Part shown: positions 9,100 to 20,738 of the stretch, in pieces
How positions within the stretch are numbered: position 1 is the stretch's first letter
Layout of the letters: each line of letters begins with the position of its first letter
DNA from: Argyresthia goedartella
Taxonomy: Eukaryota > Arthropoda > Insecta > Lepidoptera > Argyresthiidae
NCBI GenBank assembly: GCA_949825045.1
Contig: OX463829.1
Location: forward strand, 8,370,001-8,434,000
Direction of reading: 5' to 3'
DNA: 64,000 bases
Notes under the pieces: generated by a model
The model's input: only the letters and a program-made list of their open reading frames with translations
What the model was told of the DNA's origin: nothing
Database searches by the model: none
Translations under genes and position numbers: made by a program

Positions 9100-9577
9100 T
9101 ACTAGCACTGTTGGGCTGGTGTTTGCAGATTACACTAAAATTATGTTCGGATCTTTTGTCATCTTACGTCGAAACCACGTGATTTCAAAATCGGAAACCT
9201 CTTATTTCGGTAACTTTCGGAGTCCTCTGCCTATTAAAATAAAGTCCTACCTTCTCATGTGTTCCATTCCTTATGCGCTTGTTTACGTTGACGACATTGT
9301 TGCCGTTGTTTTTATTTATTTTCTCAGAAACTATGCGACATACAGATGTCCTGATAACATTTCCTGGGGGGTCAAAATCGGGCCCGTAAAAGCTATGAGT
9401 TTCAACTTTTTACTCGCATGTGTTGGGCTGGTGTTTGTAACGTTTTTATTTTTTTTTTACGAAAACTAAGCGAGGTCAAAATCTGAAACTTCGTATTTGG
9501 GGGGGTCCAAAAAAGGTCTAAATCGTCTAAAATTTTAGAAACGTTCCTAAGAAGTGTTGGGCTAACTTCACATCGCT
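9100..9577 (-). repeat. Right inverted arm of the fold-back element
   Basis: Inverted counterpart of 7732-8209, ending at the 9-bp duplication. Left of it (9050-9099) the AAGGAGGCGATTTTGACC motif appears an extra time. Confidence 0.9.
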
Positions 9578-9586
9578 CTGAAAACC

Positions 9587-10104
9587 TCGTGTGGTACAAC
9601 GCAGCATCGTGCTGTAGCGGATTGAAAAGTAGATCTAAAAGAGAAATATTAATGTATGAAAATTATGAGGAGAATCAGTAATTTTATATCAAAATTATTT
9701 TCTTTTCGTTTTTAATATGTTCAAGATTTTTTTACGATCGAGGCAAATTAATCCTATCATACACAGTATTTAAACTAGATTATCTCATTGTGAATAACAT
9801 ATTGTTTTTTGAAACCAATGAATTCAGTTTTTTTATTTCAATTTTATGTTTTATAAAATGAATGCATCCTAAAGTTCTGTATTATACTAGCATATCAATC
9901 GTAGATTCCAGTAGGTTCCTTGATGATGCAAGTGTGGAAGTAGTCTCCATAGAGTTTCTTGGTGCTATCTTGTCTCACAAGCGTGTTTCCGAAGCACTGG
10001 TAGAGTTAATGGAGTTTCTTTTTGCTGTGCGAGATTCAGCCCTGAATCACCACTTGAAAGAGAATTTTCCTTTTTCAAACTCAAATCAGTTATGTACTCA
10101 TTAG
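9587..10104. other. Intergenic, no gene seen
   Basis: AT-rich. A short plus-strand frame at 9862-10104 (RFLDDASVEVVSIEFLGAIL) has no recognised relatives. Ends at the 3' end of the LINE. Confidence 0.4.
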
Positions 10105-10346
10105 TTTAGTTTTATTTTATTTTATTTTATTTTATTATTTTTCTGGGAAGCTTACAGCTATATTATTAAACAGTTTTGAACTATGATAAACTAAAGGCTA
10201 ATTATAAGCAACCACATATAGTTAAAAAAAAAAAATATCTATAACAATAACATAATTGAGGTGATACCTCGCCACACAAAAATTTATTAACTAAAAAAGA
10301 TCTCGCTGCTCACGCACCCACCACCTACATACCCACCATCTACACG

Positions 10347-11699
10347 TCATCCTTCACTCTTAAGAGACGCTAAAAATTTCTTTATAGTATTTTTTCCTAG
10401 TGATTGAACACTGCTATTGAAAATATCTATGTCCATATCTTGATCAATGCCAGAGTCAAAAAGACGGTTGAAAGTCGAGCAGGCTCTGACAAGAAAGGAA
10501 TTAGCTCTGTAATTGCTATGCACCAAAGGTAGCTGAAACAACGGGCGTCTACGAGTACTACGGTTAGGAACCTTAAAATTCAATTTGCTTAGTAGCCAAG
10601 GACAGTCAACGGTACCTCTTGCTATCTTCATGAGGAATGCTACATCAGCAGTGTCCCTGCGCAAGTTAAGAGGAAGAAGATGGAGCCGTGCACATCGGTT
10701 TTCATATTGTAATTTAGGCAGCTTGAACTTAAAACCGAGATACCGAGTGAACTTCCTCTGAACTTGCTCAAGTCTACCACTATACGTGTCATAGAAAGGG
10801 TTCCATATCTGAGATGCGTATTCGAGGTGACTACGGACATAAGCGCAGTAAAGAACTTTGACGGTTTTCATACAATTAAACGACTTAGACAACCGCATAA
10901 CAAATCCCATGGCCTTCGAGGCTTTACTGACAATGCTATTAATATGCTGGTTAAACATTAGTTTACTATCATGAATTACCCCTAGGTCCTTACCTTCAGA
11001 CAGCCTAGTCAATGGCAGGTTTTTTATATCGTAGTTTGATACAAAAGGCCTAAGCTTGCGGGTAAATGTTACAAAGAAGCACTTGGAGACGTTCAGATCC
11101 AGCTTGTTTAACAGACAGTAGTTGTCGAGCCTGATTAAATCCTGTTGTAACAGCATGGCATCCGAAGCCTTGTTCACTACTCTAAAAATTTTCATATCAT
11201 CGGCAAATAATAGTACATTAGAATTAATAAAGCAATAATCGATGTCCTGTACAAATATAATAAATAGCAATGGGCCAAGCAATGATCCTTGGGGAACACC
11301 GGATGGTATTTTCACCCAGGAGGATTTAAAACCATTTAATACAACAGCTTGACAACGGTTAGATACATAGGAACTCAACCATGCAAACAAACTGCCACCG
11401 ATACCAACACCCCCAAGCTTCCTTAGCAATATTCTGTGGTCAATGCGATCAAAGGCCTTACTGTAGTCGGTATATATGACATCAACCTGATCGCCATCAT
11501 CCATACGCTCCGTAACATAGTCATTGAGGATTGCCAGGTTTGATACGGTCGATCTCCCCTTCAAAAACCTATGTTGCAAAGGGCTGAAACTTGCTTTGAG
11601 ACTACTATAAAGCTGAGTGTAAACGATACGTTCCAGAACCTTAGCAATTAGGCATAATTTTGAAATTGGTCTATAGTGCTCGACACAATCCCGGGAACC
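10347..11699 (-). pseudogene. LINE ORF2, reverse transcriptase part
   Basis: Open from about 11699 to the stop at 10347. RT motifs in order: RPISKLCLIAKVLERIV, QHRFLKGRST, YTDYSKAFDRIDH (first catalytic Asp), SGVPQGSLLGPLLF, and LLFADDMK with the FADD box at 11196-11207. These are followed by LSEGKDLGVIHDSKLMF and the CR1/Jockey C-terminal region (SHLEYASQIWNPF, LEQVQRKFTRYL). The enzyme would copy LINE RNA at a nicked target. It is one frame away from the upstream endonuclease part: a run of five T at 11700-11704 (plus strand) is one base short of continuing the frame. Confidence 0.9.
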
Positions 11700-13264
11700 T
11701 TTTTATGAATAGGTGAGATAAACGCAGATTTCCAACGGGCTGGCATTACACCCTCGTCCAGCGATCGTTTGAACAGCATAGACACGGAACCCGAAAGTTC
11801 TTTGGAACATGTAACCAAGAATTTGGCCGGGATTGTATCGGGACCAGCAGACTTGGCCAGATCAAGAGCTTGCAATTGTCTTTGTACAAGCGGTGCGTTA
11901 ATCTCAATGCCAGTGATGTCGCACAGTCTGGCGGTGTCGTCATTTCTTAAGTCGTCGGAACTCAGAACTGGGTCTAAGAATGTGGAGTGGAAAAATTTAG
12001 AAAAATATTCGCTTATTGATTGGCCACAGTCAGAAGAGATACCATCATAAGTCATACTCGAAGGGAAAACGCCACTTTTTCTTTTCGACTTTACAAAGGT
12101 CCAAAACACTCTTGGGTTGTTAACAATAGCATTTTCCACATTATAAATATACTTAGCATGACAATCACGTTCAATACTGCCTACCCTATCGCGAAGTACT
12201 ATAAAGGATGCTTTATCAGACAGATTTCCGTAAGTTTTAAACTTTTTGTGATATTTAAATTTCTCTCTAATCGCCTTAATCAATGCTGGACTGTACCATG
12301 GTGGGTACTTACTCTTAGACGACTTACGGATCGGCACATAGGTATCACGAATTTTATAAATAGTTTTATAGAACAGCTCGACCGCATCATCCACACTACC
12401 CTCACGAAGAACTATGGACCAATCAATTTTATTTAACTCCTCTCTTATCAATTCGTAATTTGCTTTAAAATAATTAAATGATGTGAAGGGTATCGTTATG
12501 AGAGGGGTAAAGTGTGACACAGGAATGTCAATATGAAGAGCTTTGTGGTAGGGGTCCTCTGGAACTAGCGGATCTAGGCAGGACATTGTTATAACATTTT
12601 CGTTGGACAACACAAGGTCAAGAATGCGGCCATGGTTATTTTCGAATGTATTATATTGGTGAAGACCACAGACATTCAGAGCATCGATAAATTCCTTAAC
12701 CTGAGAACTGACTAAGTTGGATGGCTGAAGTTGACCATTCTGTGATGTCCATTGAATGCAACTCATATTAAAATCACCTACAATAACAAATCTATCTTGA
12801 TTATTATGAGACCTAAGATTAATTAAATTACTACAAAAGTTATCTAATTGGGTTTTAAAATTATTACCATTTTTTTCATCACAGAGGTATAACGAACACA
12901 GATGCAGAGTGGTTACTTGTTTGTTATTAAGTCGTAATGGGATTGATACCCAGATGTCCTCGGCCGAGGTTTGCCAACCAACATTAACGTTCGAGCATAA
13001 TTCCCTTTTAACCGCTATCAATACACCGCCTCCCATAGTCAGCTGCGTAGAAACATAGTCGCGGTCGCGCCGCCACACTATGTACCTATTATCGAATAAT
13101 TCATTGTCAGCAATAGAATCAAGAAGCCAGGTTTCCGTCAGAGTTATTATGTCATAATCGTTAAGCGTAATATTCCGCCCGAAAGTCTCCGTTTTAGTCC
13201 GAAGTCCCCTCACATTCTGATAGTATACACTGAGATTATCGAACGAATATGTTACTAATGTCAA
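11700..13264 (-). pseudogene. LINE ORF2, APE endonuclease and linker
   Basis: From the Met at 13264: SVYYQNVRGLRTKTETF, ITLTETWL (catalytic Glu), GDFNMS and HGRILDLVLSN, the conserved blocks of the APE-type endonuclease. Then a linker with KYPPWYSPALIKAIREKFKY and the N-terminal RT block SAGPDTIPAKFL, MPARWKSAFISPIHKK. The frame runs past the RT junction in the wrong frame and stops at 11648. Without the 1-base loss it would fuse directly to the RT segment. Confidence 0.9.
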
Positions 13265-13825
13265 AAAATCGCAAATGATTCACTAAAAAAGGATACACTA
13301 TAGTACCAAAAATAGTGGGAAATAATAATGGCAATAATGACAGTAGCCATTCACAAATCATTATTAAGCAGCATAGAATAGTACAAGAGCGCCAGAGAAG
13401 CAAAATCAATATTTGTGCACACCCGACATTTAAAAACAAAGTAAGTAATATTAAAATTACGAAACATAGGCAGCAAAAAGTTGTTTGTGAGCTAACGCGG
13501 CACATATTCAGAGCATATGGGGACGAATGGGAAATGAGATGATTGGCAATATTATGTAAGTCGTAGTAAGATATGGGTACATAGCAAAATAGCTATTATG
13601 ATCAGTGTAGCAGGGTTCAAAGCGGGCAGTAGCGAAGACATGTAAGCGCGAGAGTGGTTTGTGAGATTAGCAAGGCAGTGGCGAAATGCGTGTGCAGCGA
13701 CGAACAATGGTAATAAGCAGAGGTAAACAGCGGTTCTCAAACTAATAAAGCCAATAAAAATATTTCGCGATACGAGTAACATATAAAAATTAGCTTGGGT
13801 TAGTGAGCACAAAGGAAATAACATA
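13265..13825 (-). other. LINE ORF1-ORF2 interval
   Basis: About 560 bp between ORFs. Two hydrophobic minus-strand frames (13552-13824 and 13236-13505) look like low-complexity translation, not like a known LINE domain. An interval of this size is longer than is usual between LINE ORFs, so part of an ORF may have decayed here. Confidence 0.4.
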
Positions 13826-14764
13826 TCACTTGATTTTCGATAGGTCGTTGGTCGATCGGATATGAAGAAAGGGCGAAGTTTCGTTCCGCCGTACCATTAT
13901 TTTTCCGTGTTTTACCCAGATGAAATCATAACCCTTTTCCTTGACTAATTTCTTCGCCGATGTCAATAGCTGTTTTTGGTTAACGGTAAGGTGATCATTG
14001 ATGAACACTCTGTCATCCCCTTTCATGCCAATGGCGGATACGGACAAGTTCTTAGTCGATCGACCGGCTGTGACGAAATTCTCTTTGTCGAATCGATGCG
14101 TAAAACAGACTATTATTGATTTACCTTTACCTTCATCGCGGGAGGGGACTCTGGCAATAAAATTAATTCTGTCGTGCTCCACCGCATACCCAATAGCCGA
14201 TCCGATGTTAGCTAATATAGTAAATAGATTTTCATTAGCCCTGATGGGGATTCCTTTAATCTCCGCATTGCTCGATCGAAGCCATTGGTCTCTAGCCTCC
14301 GACGACTTTTCCAGCTCCACCACTCTCGCCTGTAGCTCCGTAGTAACATTCTGCTGCTGCTCAACTTCGGCAATACGGCGCTCGACGTCATCGATCCGGC
14401 CCACGATGGACTCTGTGACGATTTTTAATTCAGCCATATCGCTCCTGATGCACTCGAGACTCTTGAGGGGTTCCAGTTGAAGAGCCATTGAGTCCAGGCG
14501 TTGCACGATGAGCTCCAGAGTCGGCACAGCAGGGGATCCCAGAGACGCTGCTGCTAGTGAAGCCGAGGTCGCAGCGGTAGGCGCACCCGCCGTCGGTACC
14601 TTAATCAGGCAGGAAGGACAGCTCCATTCTTTTTTCTTTTTCTCCGACAGTCTCCGGTACTTAGCCTCGGTGATGCCGGCACATGGAAAATCATAATGAA
14701 GGCCGCACACTACACAGGGTATGGTATCTGAGGCTTCCTGGTTGCAACCACCGCACTCAACCAT
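13826..14764 (-). CDS. LINE ORF1, PHD-finger nucleic-acid-binding protein
   Basis: Intact frame. The Met at 14764 is preferred because the PHD finger starts at once (VECGGCNQEASDTIPCVVCG, then HYDFPCAG and WSCPSC, a C4HC3 pattern). A longer start at 14869 adds 35 residues of no obvious type. The middle (IRSDMAELKIVTESIVGRID through VVELEKSSEARDQW) is a predicted coiled coil for trimer or dimer formation. The C-terminus (IKGIPIRANENLFTILANIG, INFIARVPS, VFINDHLT, YDFIWVKHGKIMVRR) matches the FP/RRM-like domain found in many insect LINE ORF1 proteins. It would package LINE RNA. Confidence 0.85.
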   Translation of the reverse strand: MVECGGCNQEASDTIPCVVCGLHYDFPCAGITEAKYRRLSEKKKKEWSCPSCLIKVPTAGAPTAATSASLAAASLGSPAVPTLELIVQRLDSMALQLEPLKSLECIRSDMAELKIVTESIVGRIDDVERRIAEVEQQQNVTTELQARVVELEKSSEARDQWLRSSNAEIKGIPIRANENLFTILANIGSAIGYAVEHDRINFIARVPSRDEGKGKSIIVCFTHRFDKENFVTAGRSTKNLSVSAIGMKGDDRVFINDHLTVNQKQLLTSAKKLVKEKGYDFIWVKHGKIMVRRNETSPFLHIRSTNDLSKIK

Positions 14765-14880
14765 TGTAACGATCACGGACGATATAATCGAACTTTGAGA
14801 ACCTTTGGAATTAAGCAAGGAAGCGAACAGACGTGTGACTTCCAGTAGATCTCGGGACTGACTGATCATATTTGTTTTTT

Positions 14881-14970
14881 TTTTCCATGTGTATGAGACT
14901 TCAGTAAGTGTTTGACTTGTAAAAGTGCATTATTTTGCCTACTTGCAATAAATGATTTGATTTGATAATC
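14881..14970 (+). repeat. Short LINE-type 3' tail
   Basis: Sequence TTTTGCCTACTTGCAATAAA followed by TGATTTGATTTGA looks like a poly(A) signal plus simple tail of another non-LTR element, inserted on the plus strand and truncated to under 100 bp. Confidence 0.45.
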
Positions 14971-15224
14971 CCTTCGTTTGACCTTGGAGAAACATTATTT
15001 TAATGGTGGCACTCTACAAAATGCTGCGGTCGAGTGTGGCCAACAAAAAATAAAACGTTTTCCCGTATCAGTAATCCCGTAATAAGTAACAGTTTCGGGA
15101 GTTATAAAAAGGACGGTGATTTGACATTAAGTCCTCACCTCATTGGTATTACGAAAAAAATATAGCCTCAAAAAATGTAGCTACACAGATTTTGCAGTTT
15201 GCACAGAAAAGGTAATTACAACTT

Positions 15225-15440
15225 TATATGTAGATATTAACATATACTTAGCAAACGTAAATTTTTGCCTCGTCTCTACATTGGACCACTGTGGGAAAAG
15301 AAGGGCGTAGAAACTCCCACAGATTGATTTTTAGATCTCTTTTAAAAATGAGATGTGCTTAACTAATACAAATATGGAAAAAATAATTATTATGTTTAAT
15401 AAGCAGGAATAAATAATTACAAAATTATTTACAGCAAGGT
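15225..15440 (-). repeat. LINE 3' end family X, copy 1
   Basis: Contains CTACATTGGACCACTGTGGG, AGAAACTCCCACAGATTGAT, a TTTTAGATCTC run, AGCAGGAATAAATAATTACA and ACAGCAAGGTC. The same series occurs at 24606-24790, 41715-41850 (inverted) and 41975-42160. In the 24.6 kb copy an AATAAA signal and a (TTTGA)n tail on the minus strand show that this is the 3' end of a minus-strand LINE. Confidence 0.7.
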
Positions 15441-16489
15441 CCTGTGTTGAGCTAGATTAAACCCATACAGTCCCGTCATTTAAGTAATCTTGAACATTGT
15501 AATATCCCTTTTTCGACAAAGTCGCTTTAACATGCTTTTTAAACTGCTCAAATGGCAATTTTAAAATCTCCAGAGAGTACCTTAAAGTAGAGAATGCACT
15601 GCACCCTTGAAAGTATTGCTAACCTTCGCGAGTCTAAACCGGGGCGCCTATAGTCGTTGATTATTTCTTAGGTTAACATTACATCTATCGCTAAGTTTGG
15701 AAAATGTTGTAAGGTTCTTGCGTACATACATTATGCAAGTATGCAAAGTTGGTCATATCATTGTGTGTAAATAGTGTCCGAGGTATTATTATTATTATTA
15801 TTATTATCATATCATTATACACGAGGCGAAAAGTTAGCCGAGTTGTAATGACCAAGACACATGTGTATCATACGACGTTTTTCAACACACTTACGAGCGA
15901 AAAAACAGACTTGATAGTAATTAACCACACAGCGTCACATCATTCATGAAAAATGGCGCGGTGGTTTGGTTTTTTCTACACGCCGGGCTAGCGTTGCGCG
16001 CGCAGGTGTAAATAAAGGCACTACCAAAACCGCTAATCAGCTTCTAAAAATAATGGTTTGAATTTGAAAATTTAGGTTAATATGTAGTGACAAAATATAA
16101 TCTGATGAGATAATTATGAAAATTTGCTGATTCATTTTACATAATATGTACTCAACCTAAGATAGTTTAATCATTCATAAAAATGTTTTATCTACACACA
16201 TGTCATAAAACCTCTTTACTGCGTACAAAAAACGCACGTTACGATCAGCATAATGTTAAACTACTTGGTAAAAACTCATTTCTTATCTGAAAAATTACAC
16301 ATTATGACATTCAAATTTCGAACGCCGACGCCCGCCTGCATGCCGCCCCTAGTTTGTCTGTGAAGTTGGTATTGACATTCAAATTTCGAACACCGGCGTC
16401 CGAAGTTGGTGCTACAGAACAAGCTAAACAACTGCAGAGCCACAATGCCGGTCAAACATGCGGTTCCTGTACACATCAAAGAGAGCTTA
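15441..16489. other. No gene seen; (ATT)n microsatellite and short repeats
   Basis: Holds (ATT)n at 15785-15808 and a direct repeat of GACATTCAAATTTCGAAC at about 16303 and 16374. No convincing frame. Confidence 0.5.
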
Positions 16490-16670
16490 TGATATGTGTG
16501 TGGATAAACTAGTGTATGTAACTATACATAATTAGGCATTAAAACTCTCGAGTGATATTATTATGAAACTCGCGTTCGGCTCGTTTCATAGACCCACACT
16601 CGAGTGGCCCTCCATTAAGTAGCAGTCATATAAACTACTATAATATTGCCCACAAACAGAAGCTTTAGTG
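16490..16670 (+). repeat. Second copy of the ACACTCGTGT-type dispersed repeat
   Basis: Parallels 8340-8510: AACTAGTGTATG, TACATAATTAG, TTAAAACTCTCGAGTGA, CACTCGAGTGG, and GCAGTCATATAAACTACTAT followed by ATTGCCCAC. The palindromic core differs (CTCGAG against CTCGTG) but pairs in both. Confidence 0.65.
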
Positions 16671-18164
16671 GAGATATAAAAAGTATGGTACATTTCCGTA
16701 CTAATGCGGAATGGAAGTAGATCCACACTTGCATCAGCAAGGAGACCAAGGGGGCAAGTGCCCCCGCCAAGTCGAGCGCGAAGCAAACACTGCCGTACCA
16801 TCCTTTACTGGAACTATTTCGCCGCATTTTCAGGACCCTATTTGAGAACCTCTGGATAAGACCAGAACGCAGAAATTTTCGTCATCCAGTAAACTATAAT
16901 CACATACTTAATATCCAAAATTTCAAGTCTGTAGGTCATTTAGTTCCGAAGTTAAGCGAAAGCAAAGTTTCGCATTTATAACAATCACTCACTCAATCAC
17001 TCATGATCATCAGAATAGAACTAGTACTTCCCTTAAACTCAGAGAGCTGAAATTTGGTACAGAGTTAGGGTTTAAGGGCCACTTATAGGGAAAACTATAA
17101 AAACTAGGATAATCGAAGATCTGGAGTACCTGGTGACCCTGATTTGAAAATACAAGAGTTTGGTTTTCTCTTGGTATAGATTCGGTGTATACCGTTTTCA
17201 TATCTCCCGGATATCTCATGAAAAGCTAATAAAATAAATCAATATGCCCACGTTTCTACAATTAGAAGTGAAATCCCACCAAAAAAATTCTGTAAAAAAC
17301 TAGCCAAGTCTCGATGGAGCTGCTTGTTTATCTCTAAAAAGTAATGAAATCTAGACAAAGTCGTGCCAAGTCTAAGGTTCCTTACTGCGATTTCTTTATT
17401 ATTATAGTTAATGTTGTGTGACTTGGCCGTTAAACATTCTTTATACGTTAGTGGGTACATGTTTTTGGTGAGATAAATTATACGAGTTAAGACAAAATAC
17501 ATAAAATGATATTATATTTCAATTTGGTAGAAATGAAACAAATTTAAAGTATATCGAAAGTCTTTATTATCTTTTACCTACTATTCTATTCGATCGAGTA
17601 TTTACAAAATTATTTTACAATCCTCCCTCTCCACCCTTCTTATCACAAATGGTAACTTACGGTAACTATAACTTGGTCAATTAAATAATGGGATTGATAC
17701 CTTGTGCACACGCATCTTCCGTCATGAGAGAGACTGGCCAATCCCACTATATATGGTGAATTTTTAATCATTTTGTCCCCGAAGCGTAGCAACTATGTAT
17801 CTATAGGTATAGTACTGTCGATTTATAAGGTTGAAAAAGTTACCAACTTTAATTAAACATATTTTTTTTATTATAAAAAATAATACAAACTCGAAATTGT
17901 GATAACAACTAGTAGTGCTCCATCACTAAGTGTGTCCAAGTCCTGTTGGGATGGCAACATTTTAGTTATGTTGTCGAAATCGATAGTTATAAAAAGCTAC
18001 ACGACTAACACGACAAAATGAAGGTTGACTATGATCACCATTTTATTTAAACAAATACCTATTTTATTTATAACAATCAAAATCTAGTGAACCTACACTA
18101 TCATCGCTAGAAACACTTAAGGAATCTTCTTAACTCTCGGAGTCTGCTTTTAGAAAGACAGTTT
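16671..18164. other. No gene seen
   Basis: Short unsupported frames on the minus strand at 16586-16827 and 17010-17502. 17020-17220 has the look of a dispersed repeat (CTGAAATTTGGTAC, AGTTAGGGTTTAAGGGCC) but no second copy was found in the window. Confidence 0.4.
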
Positions 18165-18355
18165 GGGTTTAGGCAGAGTAGATCAACCTAGGATGCAGTG
18201 TCCTTATTGGTGCAGCTTATATCATTACAAATGGATCAGCAGCAGCGTAGCTTAGGCTTTCTGGGATTTGGCGAAAGCTTTTGACACTGTTTTCGCTCCT
18301 ATTCGCTTACATAAACTAAAACACATTGGTGTTAGAGGCCTGATTTCTGCGACTT
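18165..18355 (+). pseudogene. LINE reverse transcriptase fragment
   Basis: Translating across broken frames gives FGFRQSRSTQDAV and then FWDLAKAFDTVFAPIRLHKL, HIGVRGLIS: the RT block around the first catalytic Asp (AKAFDTV) of insect LINEs of the R1/Jockey type. Frameshifted and isolated; no rest of the element nearby. Confidence 0.6.
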
Positions 18356-19267
18356 CAATGATAACATCTTCCATCTCTTTTTCTAATCTTATATCCTTCA
18401 CCGAGTATTCATTATCTAATTTCTAAACAATTTTTCGAAATATTTCAAGCTAAAATATTTCAGCACTTTTTTGACGAGTCTCGCTTGCGAATATAATAGA
18501 CCATTGGTTTTTCATTATCATACATGATGAAGGGGCAGCTGATGTCTTTTTAAATTACCAGTGCGTGTACAATCATCAACGTAAGCAATATCGATATCAA
18601 TTAACGGGTTCGATGAGGACTCGCACTGCACTTGGACAACGGTGACACATGGTCTTCGCGGGTGTGCGGGAGACGGGCGGGTCGTCACCCTTTCCGCTAC
18701 TTCCTCTTTCCCCTATGGCCAACCCAACCTGACACGAACTATATCTACTTCTACAGATAAAAAACCAATAAGCCGCTGCGGGATTCCCCGTATATGCAAT
18801 CTCACTTGCAGTGGTATTATGATTTCACCTCGATCTCAACTTTTTTGGGAATGCCCACTTATTTAATTTTATTTTTTATTGATCATTTAAAATTGAAACT
18901 TACTCTACAAATCAGTTGTACTTCCTAAACTCTACGCCACGGGAGCAAAATTACTAAAAATTTACGGTTTATACTATTAGGTCCACTGCACATGGAGAAA
19001 CTGCTCAAATTACCCAATCACTAGTTTACTTGGAGTCACTTCATGTGTATGCAAATGGAACGCTACAGACGGTGCTAATGATTGAGGTTTCGTTTGTGAT
19101 TCAGGCAGGCGGTATCTCGCTGTACATATAGGCTTCGGCCCGCTACTACAAACACGAGTTAACGCGTTTTATCTGAATAACATTGACAACTCCATGTACT
19201 AAAGTTATTCAGTATCGAAGTAGTGGCACTTAATTGACCAAAAACGTAAAACAAAATGTTGGTAGAC
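18356..19267. other. Downstream flank of the UGT gene, no gene seen
   Basis: No coding sequence recognised. AATAAA-like signals are not obvious right after the UGT stop (19268); the nearest A-rich stretches lie within 200 bp. Confidence 0.4.
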
Positions 19268-19839
19268 TCACATTTGTTTCTTCGTCAAGTTCTGGTCTAT
19301 CCTCTTTTTCGAATTCAACAGAGAGTTCGAGATTATCTTTGTCCTCAGCTGCCGACTATGCACCACATCGCTCAGTCTTTTAAAACCGATTCTCAAGATA
19401 GAGCACACAAGAACGAATACCGTACAGCTAATAGCCAGTAAGAAGAACGCTACATCAAACATGTGGTATTGAAAGTATCCCAAATCCTTTGCTGGCGATT
19501 GAAGGTGATACGCTCCTTTATGCCGAATAACATACTCAGTCCAGTACACAGCTCTTTCAAGCGGAGTTTCCTTCTGATCCCTCAACAAGATTTGTCTCTT
19601 CATCACCTTAACTCTATACTTTGGTTCCTCTATCACCTCTTTGATAGCCTTGTAAAGTTTCTCCGAAGTCAGTCCGTTGAGTTCGAGTTTTTTCGCGTAC
19701 CCGTCCACTTCTGCCTTGGCAGAGTTGGAGTCGTGGTCACAGAAGACTGGCATGGTCACGACAGGCACCCCGTGGTAGACTGTCTCGTACATGCTGAGCA
19801 GACCTCCGTGGGTAACAAAGGCCCTGATCTTGGGATGAC
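19268..19839 (-). CDS. UGT: UDP-glycosyltransferase, last exon (C-terminal donor-binding domain and membrane anchor)
   Basis: Follows the acceptor ...TTCCAG at 19840. Begins HPKIRAFVTHGGLLSMYETV and then HGVPVVTMPVFCDHD, the second half of the UGT signature that binds the UDP-sugar (THGG loop). Further on: KYRVKVMKRQILLRDQKETP, ERAVYWTEYVIRH. A hydrophobic span VAFFLLAISCTVFVLVCSIL near residue 125 of this exon is the membrane anchor, followed by a basic cytosolic tail longer than usual (KRLSDVVHSRQLRTK...) to the stop at 19268. UGTs in insects conjugate glucose to plant toxins, insecticides and pigments from the ER lumen. The usual Asp-Gln at the end of the signature is Asp-His here. The frame is intact. 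Confidence 0.95.
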
Positions 19840-20738
19840 CTGGAATTTAAGATAGAGATTTAGAAGGCTATACTCGTACCAGCCGCGCTAAGTTACTTTG
19901 GCTCTGAGCGAGCTGTGACCTCTATTTCCTTAACCTTAACATTATCATCACACCTTTTGCAGCAAAATTAACAATCGTTCGCGTTTAGCAAGTTATTCAA
20001 TGATTAATTTTGCGTGACGGCGGCTACCACATCGCCGCTGTCATGGATCTATGTTCAATTAAGTTTTGGTAAATTCAAAATCAACTTTAGCTATAGAAAT
20101 ATCTGAATCTGTGTTTCACTCAAAAACCTACAACGTTGTTCACTCCACGTGTAAGAATGGAACATAAAGTACCTACTACATTGAATGGTCGATGAAGTGT
20201 TCATGTTCAGCAAGATAGTAATTAGAATAGTGTATCTCAAGCCTCGTATGTAACAAATATTATTAATGGAACATGTGCCGACACCAATTATGGTTGAGAA
20301 CATTTAGGAACAGGTTCAACATAATAATGTTAACTTTAGAGGAGTGTACGAAATCTGTATCAAAATACCTTCTAAATAATAACAAGCTCTGAATATGATA
20401 ATAATTAGAAATTTTACGTTGAAGCTGTGTAACGCTATTATTTATTCGGTAACCAGAATGCTAATTTAAATCAACAAATTGTTATTCCTGAAATAAACAC
20501 AAATTGAAAATACGCTTTCTTTGTTTTGGACGGTTTATTCCCGGATTTAGACCTCAAGAGGCCCTGAAATACTTGAATACGACTACAATAATCTAAGATT
20601 CAAAATATATTATTAGGAATATCTCAGAAATTCATCTTTGATCTTTGATTTAACGACTCGACTCAAACCGCCGCCTTTTTGACGAAGATAGCAGCGACCA
20701 AAGTCAACGGCCTTTCTAATAAAAGAAGTTATTCACAG

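Larger units (their letters stand above)
7732..9577. mobile_element. Fold-back DNA transposon, MULE-like, non-autonomous
   Basis: Two long inverted arms (7732-8209 and about 9100-9577) start with AGCGATGTGAAGTTAGCCCA and its complement. The element is flanked by an exact 9-bp duplication CTGAAAACC (7723-7731 and 9578-9586). Long terminal inverted repeats with 9-bp duplications point to the Mutator-like superfamily; other superfamilies with 8-9 bp duplications remain possible. The centre is AT-rich and encodes no transposase. Open frames inside the arms mirror each other and are by-products of the repeat. Confidence 0.85.
10105..14880 (-). mobile_element. CR1/Jockey-group LINE, nearly full length
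   Basis: Minus-strand element with ORF1 (PHD finger, coiled coil, FP/RRM-like C-terminus) and ORF2 (APE endonuclease, reverse transcriptase). The 3' end is marked by a (TAAAA)n-type tail (10107-10140 on the plus strand as TTTTA units) after ~240 bp of 3' UTR. Only one frameshift in ORF2 was seen, so it is a fairly young copy. I could not find a target duplication. The PHD-bearing ORF1 favours the CR1 side of the group; the exact clade needs RT phylogeny. Confidence 0.85.

Noticed and set aside
7840..9469. Mirror-image 115-residue frames (MFADYT.IMFG...) in both directions
   Set aside because: They are translations of the two arms of the fold-back element and carry no recognisable domain.
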